Source: Aricia agestis
Taxonomy: Eukaryota > Arthropoda > Insecta > Lepidoptera > Lycaenidae
Length of the DNA stretch: 64,000 nt
NCBI RefSeq assembly: GCF_905147365.1
Contig: NC_056420.1
Location: 8,442,001 to 8,506,000, forward strand
Direction of reading: 5' to 3'
A model generated the notes under the pieces. That model was given only the letters and a program-made list of their open reading frames with translations. It had not been told where the DNA came from and ran no database searches. Shown here one piece after another: positions 35,518 to 44,900 of the stretch. How positions within the stretch are numbered: the stretch's first letter is position 1; every line of letters starts with the position of its first letter. The translations under genes were made by a program, and so were the position numbers.

Positions 35518-36842
35518 TTTTTTTTTTTTTGGGTCGGGAAATGCCATTATGCCTCCCCGGCAGTGCTGGGGAGGACAACCGGGGTATGTGGGACTCGCTG
35601 CGACCAATGGATGGTAAGTGGCCGCAGCTCTACCCACTAAAACCCGACCGTGTTCCTTTCTGCGCCGCTACTGACAGATCCACGGGAAATGTGGGGCCAC
35701 CGCAGTTCTATCAGCGGGCGTCTGCCTGGTCGTTGGCAGACACGTCTATGTGGAGGCGTTTAGTTGCCCAGACAGAGACCCTACTAGGGCTCGTCTAGGC
35801 CATTCCTCTGCGTTTACGTCGCGATGCACTGGAACACATAGCGCATCGCGACCCGCTCGGGGGCTCTGTGCAATGGACATCGGCGTCCCTACACCGATGC
35901 CCCGAGCTCCCAGGCTATGGCGGAACGTTTCGGTCGTCATGGTTGACCCTACGTCGCCTTGGCCGGCTGCGTCTTCGGGGGTCGAGCGCCTCCCGCTCGC
36001 GTATGCGCTCGGCCTCCTCTTTGGCGGCCATTACTTGCTCAGCAAAGTCTTCGACCGCCCACCATCCTTGATTGCTGCCCAGCATCGAGCGAATCGATGC
36101 TGGGAGCGAGGTGTCATATCCGATGGCAGCCGTGAGGGCCGCACGTTGCCCATTCCAAGAGGGACAGACCGACACAGTGTGCTCGGTCGTTTTTTTTTTT
36201 TTTTTTTAAATGAAATAAGGGGGCAAACGAGCAAACGGGTCACCTGATGGAAAGCAACATCCGTCGCCCATGGACAGACACAGGACACATGGACATCAGA
36301 AGAGCTGCAGGTGCGTTGCCGGCCTTTTAAGAGCGAATAGGGTAATAGGGGAGGGTAGGGATGGGAAGGGAAGGGAATTGGGGATGATAGGGAAGGGAAT
36401 TGGGCCTCCGGTAAACTCACTCACTCGGCGAAACACAGCGCAAGCGCTGTTTCACGCCGGTTTTCTGTGAGAACGTGGTATTTCTCCGGTCGAGCCAGCC
36501 CATTCGTGCCGAAGCATGGCTCTCCCACGTATGAAATCGTGTCCCTGTCTTCGTCACAATGGTGGCATCTTGGGATCTCTTCCCTTCCGACGATCTCGCA
36601 CAGGTACCGACCGAAGCACCCGTGCCCGGTCAGCACTTGTGTGAGGCGAAATGAGAGAGTGCCTTCCTTGCGATCAAGCCACTGTTTGAGAAATGGGCGG
36701 ATAGCCAAAACTAAGTCCACACTGACTTACGGCTCTTCTAGCCGCTCTTGCCACAAGTCAATTGCCATGTCTTTCGCATCGCTCCTCTACCGACGTACGG
36801 CGTCCGGTAGGTGGTTGCTGCCCCCGCTGCGCAACGCCAGAA
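35518..36842 (-). mobile_element. R1-like non-LTR retrotransposon, 3' fragment
   Basis: Minus-strand remains of an R1-type LINE C-terminus, 5'-truncated near 36842. Translated pieces: LTQVLTGHGCFGRYLCEIVG and IPRCHHCDEDRDT (zinc knuckle), then, after an insertion, VSVCPSWNGQRAALTAAIGY, GSNQGWWAVEDFAEQVMAAK and an Arg-rich tail. A poly(T) run at 35518-35531 is its poly(A) tail. Target duplication TGACACTACACC at 35506-35517 and 36843-36854 (two more bases also match). Frameshifts and stops are present. It is interrupted at 36190-36537 by a SINE-like copy. Confidence 0.83.
36190..36537 (-). mobile_element. SINE-like element with Jockey-type 3' end, copy inside R1 fragment
   Basis: Poly(T) at 36190-36206, then the widely repeated tail (GGGGGCAAACGAGCAAACGG), the segment encoding LLKGRQRTCSSSD on the minus strand, a G-rich minisatellite (GGGAAGGGAATTGGG units, ~36339-36400) and the head ending GGCTCTCCCACG near 36530. 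It splits the Asp-Thr / Glu-His codons of the R1 zinc-knuckle region exactly. The flanks share only TCG, so the duplication is very short or eroded. Confidence 0.75.
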
Positions 36843-37104
36843 GTGACACTACACCTTAATAGCACTTCAATGGCTTTTATTAAGTTTAACTGTACAACAT
36901 TGGACATTCTGAAGATTAAACTCATTTGCTGTGAACTTTGTTGGTGAAATGCAATTTGGTGCTATAAACGCGTTTAAATACGCTTAGAACAGATTTGGTG
37001 TAGACGAAACGCGTCCTATTTCTTAGGTGAAATTGCACCTAAATAAAATGACTTGAAATAATTTCTATTCTTGTTTCTTAGGGTAATCCTTCGTTGTCAT
37101 ACAT

Positions 37105-37599
37105 AAGGGGAATTTCACCAATCACACTTAAAACTTCGTTTTATTAAACAGAGTTCTCATTGAACAATGAACGCGTTTATATGGCGACGTAAATCTCGTT
37201 TTGTTTCAAATGATTAATAAATCTACGTTTACGTTACGTCACACGATGATTTTTATATATTTTTATCATCTTGGAGCCGTGTCACGTTGTTTTATTAACA
37301 AAATAGCAAAAACGATAAATAAGTTCCCCAAACGCATCTGTGAAAACTGCCATCTTAACAAGTTTTTCGTTTATGTTTTTCGATCTGTCATGACACTACA
37401 CTGACAGGACTTAAATGTGTTTCATGAAGTTAAAATTCGAATATTGGGCGTTCAGAAGATAAAAATCGGATTTGCTGTGAACGAGTTTAGGTTATGTTAG
37501 TGAAATGCAATTGAGTGTTACAAATGTGTTTATACATTTAGAACCGGTTTAGTGTGCGCTAAGCGCGTTCAATTTCTTTGGTGAAATCGCACCTACTTG
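37105..37599. mobile_element. Foldback element, copy 2 of a tandem pair
   Basis: Same order of blocks as copy 1: GGAATTTCACCAATCACAC at 37109, AATCTCGTTTTGTTTCAA, TTATCATCTTGGAGCC, CATGACACTACAC at 37388, and the closing TTGGTGAAATCGCACCT near 37597. The ends are inverted repeats (RATTTCACCAA), so it is a non-autonomous DNA transposon of about 495 bp. No coding capacity. Confidence 0.65.
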
Positions 37600-38490
37600 G
37601 AATCGTATAAAAACGGAATATAGTACAAAAAAAAATCTAGGGAACATATTATTAGACTCTAAGATTAAGTAGATTATAATATTCATTTTAAGAAATGTCA
37701 CAAAAAGTAAAAAAATCAATGCGGTACTTTTTCTTTAGTTTAAAAAGTTTTAATATATGTCAAAAATCAATAAATTTCAGTAAATGATCGGAATTTTAAA
37801 TGTTTTACCAAGTTTCGGTTTCGGTTTCGGTTTCGGCCGAAACTGAGAGTAAGGCCGAAAGTTCGGTTTCAGTTTCGGTTTCGGCTGAAAAAGCAGTTTC
37901 GGTCGGACACTACAAAATAATAAAACTTTTTCAACTTAAGAGTTAAGAAAATTATAAAAAATAAAACTAATAAAAGTAAAAATAAAACAATTGCTTTTAA
38001 TTAAGTATTATGATTTTTGACGTCCAAACAATTGAAGACTTAGGTCCTAATGAACAATATATAGATGTAGCTAAAATATAATTCTGTTCGCATAAATTTT
38101 ATACCTGCATGGACTATGGTGTAAAAAACAGTAAATTGAAATTAATATGTATCAAGACTTTTATATCTATTTATTTGAGATGTTATATAATTTTTTGCAC
38201 ATTATCTGCTAAAATACAAACAAAAGAACATTTTGATTCATTGCAAACTACAACATAAATACTGTGTGCAAAGATTAACAAAATATAAAAAAACATTTAC
38301 TACTTATTATTATAATTATCATGATATATTTAAAATTAAAAAATAAGAATTAAAAAAACAAAATTTTGAAAACGAAAAAGATGTTTTCGTCCAAACACCC
38401 CGTTCGACGAAAGAACGCATCAATTTAAAACGTCGCTTCGGATGCGATGCTGCTGCGAAAACACAACGCAAAGGAAAAATGTGGCTTTCT

Positions 38491-38785
38491 CATAAAGTTA
38501 ATATACCTAGCGGAATAGAGCAACAATCTCGAGCTGTCAAACGAAACCGAAATTGGTTCCATCTGTGTGTAAAAATATGTGTACGTATACACTTACACAA
38601 GCATGATTGAACATAATTTCTATGAGATTAAATTGTCAACGTGCGGCACGTGCTGACTGGACGTCAAAAAAAGAGTGCTGCTGTCATGTATCACACGTCT
38701 CTTTTTACCACGCAGTGTTCTGATAGTGACATCTCTCTTGCTCAGGCCTTTGTTTCTCTATTCCGCTAGGTATATTAACTTTATG
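38491..38785. mobile_element. hAT-type MITE with 30-bp perfect TIRs
   Basis: Perfect 30-bp inverted ends beginning CATAAAGTTAATATACCTAG; exact 8-bp duplication GGCTTTCT (38483-38490, 38786-38793). 295 bp, no coding. It lies just past the 3' end of gene C; a possible AATAAA signal for that gene overlaps the right duplication. Confidence 0.88.
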
Positions 38786-38880
38786 GGCTTTCTTTATTCT
38801 TACTACTGGGCCATGTCTAGGCGCGGAATTGTTAATATGAAATTCCATGTATAAAATATTATAACATATTTATATCAATT

Positions 38881-38915
38881 GATTGAGTGTGATGAATTAT
38901 TCATCACACTCAATC
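38881..38915. repeat. Hairpin over the stop codon of gene C
   Basis: Perfect 16-bp arms (38881-38896 and 38900-38915) around TTA. The right arm contains the last sense codon and the TGA (38910-38912, minus strand). In the mRNA it would form a strong stem at the stop codon. Confidence 0.88.
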
Positions 38916-41900
38916 GAACGCCAGCGACCGGAAGGAGCCAGGTAGGCCTTTGATCTGGTCGGCGCGGTCGTCCATACACTCCTTGGGCCGCAGCTCTTCG
39001 TTCACTGCCCATTTTTCGTCGTTCTTTAGGAACCACTCTCTGTAAAATACATACAAAGTTAATATGTTACATTGCTATTAACTTTAAGGTATGCACTAAT
39101 TACTCAGAATTGGTTGTCGATTCGCCCTAATGCGGCCCGACATGATGTGCTCATACAATGTATGGTTGTACATTCTATGAGATAATGAGCACATCATGTA
39201 GCTCTTGGTCAATTTTAAGCGAAATAATATATGATATTTTTAATTTTTATTCTAAAGCTGAAAATTGTTTGCTAATCATTTTGAACAGGCATTATTTAAG
39301 TCAATGGTAAATTGGTAATGCACTCTTTTTTTCGTCATTATGAACATTTAACTGTTTTGAATAGTAATAACTAATAATCAAGTTCCCATCCAAATTGCAT
39401 TAGAATCCGGATCAAAGCTAACCCTGAGTTAAATAGTCATGTTAGCTCTTTAATTTCATTAGACTAGATTTACAGCGAATAGTAATAATTACAGATTTGT
39501 GCAAGCGAACTAAAATATAAACAAAAATACAGCCCGTCCTTTCAGCGGCACTCATCACAATGTGCGCGTACTAAGTATGTTTTCTTTTATAATCTCTTAC
39601 CTCTTAGCCTCAATCCTCTTAATCCAGTACTGCTTGATATCGTCAACAGTGCCGGCCTGACCGCCGTACTCCTTGGGCAGCAGCTCCTTGGGCACATCCG
39701 TGTACAGAGTATCAGAGTCGGGCTCGTGGAATTTTATCTGAAATTTATTATTAACATTTAGTACATACTATATAATATGAGGAAGGCGATTTCATACTTG
39801 TCTGTAGAGAAGTAGGGTAATTTGGCAGCCTATGTATTTACGTTGCAAACTAAACTATGCCATAGTCTGCGGTTTGTAACTTGATTAATGTCTGTTCATT
39901 TTAATACGAGGCGAGGTCTTATCTCAATCCAAAACGATAACCTTGCACACAACCAAAGACCAAGCGTGTACGCATCGCAATTAGATTCATTTTTTCTAAA
40001 TAAATATTAAGAAAAAAGATTGTTCGGTTCAGACCTTTTTAAAATAGATTTATTAACAATTTATTAAAATAAAATGTAAGCTAGTCTTGTTAATACTTAT
40101 GTTTCGATGACAAAGAGTTTTGTCGGAGGTGAGTTTGTAAATTAATTACAGCGAAAGTATTATTTTTTATTAAAATGTTTATGGCTTAAATCCTTTTAAA
40201 TATTGTGCTCTATAACTTATCTTTTTTTACATTTAATTTAATTTCATTCATTTTACATGGAACTAGGTAAATCGGGTGTCAAAAATAACAAAATGGGGTT
40301 TCAAATTTCAAGGAAAGTTTTCGTTACAAAAACGCATGTATTTGGTACGGAGATAATAACAATGTAAGTCTTAAATTATCTTCGATAACATAATAATCAT
40401 TACGTCTTATCAATAACAATTTCTATTATCCCTTACTGTCCATTGCAGATTATTGTTGCTATTGAGCATATTTCACTATCAAAACAGTTCGTCTTTTAAA
40501 ATCAAACTCTGCAGATGTGTGTATTTAATATTTGCAACAGTCGGGAGCGGCCCATAACAAAATAATAAATGTTTAATAATAATCAATTAGGTTAAAAGAG
40601 TTATCCTTTTTAAGTTTAATAATGTTGCTATTCTATATGATGTTTTATATATCTCCTAAACTAAAAAACACTCACCATTTCAGCAACTTCAGGTTTGATG
40701 AAAGGTTTGCACATCGCGTACATCTTTTGGACGTAGGATGGAGCGTTGATAATGTGCACCTGCTTTAATCTGATAGGAAGAGCTTCCTGCGAAACAAAAC
40801 ATTTTTTGAATATTACTTTATTAAAATTAAAGGTTTGTTTCGTAAATAATATCAAGGCATACCGCATAGTGTTAAATACTACGCAGCCAGCTCTCGATTA
40901 AGAGGGCGACTAACCCAAAAAATCAAACATCGTCCTTCTCTCTTCACACTCCCGCCCGTCTTTCATATGCCAGGTGAAAAAGGACGACGCGGATTCATCG
41001 CCAAATTATTATTTTTTTCAATAACTAGATTAATATACAACATTTTAAAAATCCGCTAGGTCGGTTTCTCAATGATAGAATTCTATACAATGTGTTAAAA
41101 TATTAACTTAGTTCAATGCACGGTTATGGCGATAAATGAAAAATTCGTGAAAATTAGATGTATCTTTGTGATTTTTTTAATCGAGAAAATTTTAAGATAT
41201 CGTGTTTTTGCTCAGATCGGATTCTTGGAAATATAATGTAGTATCTGAAATTCGGGGCTTATTTTCAAGTATAAAAATGAATTATAAAATCGTAAATTTT
41301 GGGTTAGTCGCCCCCTGTATAGACTATAGGCAGTATGAGGCCACGGCAACAACATCCTATGGCATCCTAGGGAGCGGCAACGTCCTAGGATAGCGACATA
41401 GTTCGTACATAGGGGCGGAAAAATGAAAGTGGCCTATACTCATAAAAAATATAGGTCCAGCTCGTACGCAGCATAGAGGTAACTAGAATGACTAGTTTAC
41501 CGAATTCAATTCACAAAATATTATCGCAGCTAGAGCATACAGATTACATCGTAGCGCGACGTAGGCATTCGTAGCGAGTTGTAAGCATCGTAGCACAACG
41601 TAGACGTCGTAGAGGGCTGTAGCGCGACGTAGCGCTGGATGGCTACGACGTAGTATGATCTATTTTTTGCCCCTTTTTATGTCACTAAAGACCTTTTTAA
41701 TGTCGAATAGCTACAGATAGTAGTTTGTAGTAATGTAATGAAGTATACATTTTTTCTACGTGAAAAATATAATTTTCTAGAAATTTGGTATAAGGTAAAA
41801 ATTGGTATAAGAGCAATCAATATGCCATTTAAGAGAACTTTGGCTTTTCACTTTACATAATTGGAAAAATTCTGTCACCCATAATAATAATTGGCCATAT

Positions 41901-44900
41901 TATTACAAATACAAGCTCATAATAAGTCACACTAACTCACTTGAGTATACAGCATGTACTTCCTCAGTACGGGTAAGTTGATTTTGCTCATGAACTTGAG
42001 GTTGATATTCATGGTGTCAAATATGGGTATTTCCCCCGAAGGTATGTCTGTTTCCTCCGTGAGCCGAGTGTCGGCCAGCATGAAAAACGTCTTGATGCCA
42101 TCTATGAAGTTAAAGAGATCGTAGTCCGGGTTGTTGAGGCGGTAGAGGAACACCCTGTAGTTTTCCTTAGTTTTGTTTGGAAGAGGCATCATGTCTCTGG
42201 AAATTAGAAGGATGTTTTTTAAAACTGCGTCAGGGGGTTATTATATTTGTTATTATTATCTAAGTACCGTAGGTAAAATCGCAAATTTTGAGTTTTGAGA
42301 AATTTAATTTTATTGAGGTGCAATTACCTAAAATAGTGATGTTTCGAAAAATATGTTACTAACTTAGAAGATAAGTTTGTGTCGATAACTATGTTCTATA
42401 GTACTCAAATCAAACGTTGAATTTTAAATTAATCAACCGTAAAAAAATTACATTATAGCTATGGTGCTAATAGAAAGAACAGGTTATAGTCGGAGTGGAC
42501 AATGAAACCAACGATACAATAGGAGGACGCATCTCACAAGTTGTGTAAATGCCACTGTTTGGCTAAAACTCCTTCAACTTCTTACTTTGATTTCTATATA
42601 ATACTAGTGACGATTCTTTTGGACTCTATCTAAAAGAATCGTCATGCTTTATTAACCCATCAACTCTTAAACAGCACCCGGAAACAACTGAACCATTGAA
42701 TATCTATTGTGTCTGCGATTCCCAAGATCGAGGTACTAAAAGTAAAGTAAAAATATAATGGTAAAATATAGGATCCGAGCAACAAGTTTTATGAAACTCA
42801 AGTCGCTCAGATTTTCTAGGTAAGCAGCTAGCAAGACAATAAAAAAATCATGTTATGTTTCTAATATCTCCCCAACCTTCGCCTCATATTGCCTTGCTTA
42901 CCAAACTGATTCCAAATGTGCTTGCCTAGTTTGTTAAATACAGTATGTTACTCACGTGATATCAAACACCCTCTGTATCTCCGGCGACATGGGGTCTCGG
43001 CGGCTGAACAGTTCAGGTGCCGATGATCGGATCGTGAAGAACAAGTCCAGGGTCTTCTTAGCACGCTCCGTGCTCTTGTTGCATGATGCATAGAACCGCT
43101 TGAGGAGGATGTCGTCTGGAATTCATGGGAAATTATGGTACAATCATGGTGAAAAGGTTGTAAAATTATGGTGAAATTGTGGTAAAATTATGGTGAAATT
43201 GTGAAAAATCATGGTGAATTTGTGGTAAAATTATGGTGTAATTATGGTAACATCATAGTAAATGTGTTAAAATTATGGGAAAATTCGAGATGAAATCATT
43301 TTAAATTAGAGCATATTACTGCTAATGAACCATAAGAGAATTATTTCATAGTGTAATTTCAATGCTAGTCTGTTGGGCTTAATATTCAGGGTCCGCATGC
43401 TGCCTATGAAAAAAATTTTCTGATACAAAAAGCAGAAAATTGACGCTTCTTAAATCCCTTATGAGCTTTTAACTTTGGTTATGGACACTAAATAGTCAAT
43501 CAATTCAATTGTTATCTTAAATATCAAGTATATTTAAGGTAAAATTTTGAACCAAGCCAAGTTAGTAAAAGTGACCAATCAAAATGTACCTACATTTTGA
43601 TTGGCGTGGTCATGGAAAAGTACTAAGCAATCAATTTAGTGTTTCAGCTCGTAATTTTACAGTTTTATGTATTACATAATATACAATAATTAGCTCTGTA
43701 ATAAAACACAATTGCACCCGAGTCCAGAGGCTATATGATGCAATGTTTTATGTAATTATCCAACATTATGACCAGTGGACTTGGTCTCTTGATTATATCT
43801 ACAGTGTGTAACAAAAATAAGTGATAAGACTTTAGGGTGTGTACATGTTCCTTATAGAGTGTATATGAGTTCACTGTGAAAATAGCAGCTCTGAAAGACG
43901 AAAAAAATTTTTCACCCTAAAGTATTATCACTTATTTTTGTTACATTCTGTATACAGACGCGCATGAAACACGAAAAATTTTAACAAAATTATATTATAT
44001 TTTTAAATCCATACTAATATTATAAATACGATAGTGTGTCTGTCTGTCTGTCTGTTACCTCTTCACGCTCAAACCGCTGAACCGATTTTGCTGAAATTTG
44101 GCACGGAGATACTCTGAGTCCCGACACGGGACATAGGATACTTTTTGTCCCGGAAAAATGCAGTTTTGGCGCAACGGAGTTGCGGGCGTCATCTAGTATT
44201 GTATAATGAAGCAAAATGCATAACGTTGGCAAGAAAGTAGGTATACTATATACCCATTATAGTATACCTACTTTTACTTTTTTCTTGAAGAATCAGTCAG
44301 TTGCATCACTTGCACGGTGCACCTATTATAAGCTTTAGCTCGCGACAAAATAAAGTTTATAGAGCAAATTAGTCTACATAACTTTTTGGAACAAGCAATA
44401 AGTCAAATTATATACATGGTCCTTCCTAAAGTACTACTCGGTCAGAGAAGAGTTTAGGTTAGGTTAGGAAGGTACCTAAAACTACTTATTTTGTAAATTG
44501 AATTCTCGGTTAGTAACAACGAGGATCATTAATTTGTTGAAATAAATTATATTATATATAGGTTAAAATATTAAATATTTTATTTCAAATAGTTAATGGA
44601 ATCAGGCGTAACTTTGCGGAAATCCATAGTTTAAATTTAGTTTGTTATTATTTTTAGCAATATTCCGCGAAAACAGTTTTCGCGGAATATTGCTAAAAAT
44701 AATAACAAACTAAATTTAGATTTTATTTCATATTGAGGATGAAACAATAGATTTTCATCCTTAATAATGTACTTATAAATATTTCATAATATACTCGTAT
44801 AATGTTGAGTCGCGAGTAGTGCGGCAGCCGCGCGACTGCTGTACGAAAACAGGCCGCGCGGTTGTCGCGCGTCGTATGGAGCCGCGCTGCCTGTCGCGCG

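Larger units (their letters stand above)
35207..37041. mobile_element. Foldback element, copy 1 of a tandem pair (split by R1)
   Basis: Left end GGATTTCACCAATCACAC at ~35212; right end, reversed, has TGCAATTTCACC at ~37027-37041. Interior blocks (AATCTCGTTTTGTTTCAA, ATCATTTTGGAGTC, the TGACACTACAC site) match copy 2 at 37105-37599 in order. Copy 1 carries the R1 fragment in its TGACACTACAC motif; copy 2 has the same motif uninterrupted at 37390-37400. Boundaries are good to about 5 bp. Confidence 0.65.
30446..37912. mobile_element. 7.5 kb hAT-type element, host of a nest
   Basis: Left end TAGTGACCGACCGAA at 30446; right end, reversed, TAGTGTCCGACCGAA at 37912. An identical 8-bp duplication CAAAATAA flanks it at 30438-30445 and 37913-37920. 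Both ends carry dense subterminal repeats of GGTTTCGG / TTTCGGCC (30450-30570 and 37805-37900), as expected for transposase-binding arrays. No transposase frame was found. About 4.1 kb of the interior is a later RTE-like insertion and ~1.3 kb an R1-like one, so the original element was about 2 kb or less and non-autonomous. The 8-bp duplication fits hAT; superfamily assignment is inference. Confidence 0.85.

Noticed and set aside
43135..43270. Possible CRISPR-like array
   Set aside because: No constant repeat with unique spacers; units are simply diverged minisatellite copies in a eukaryotic intron.
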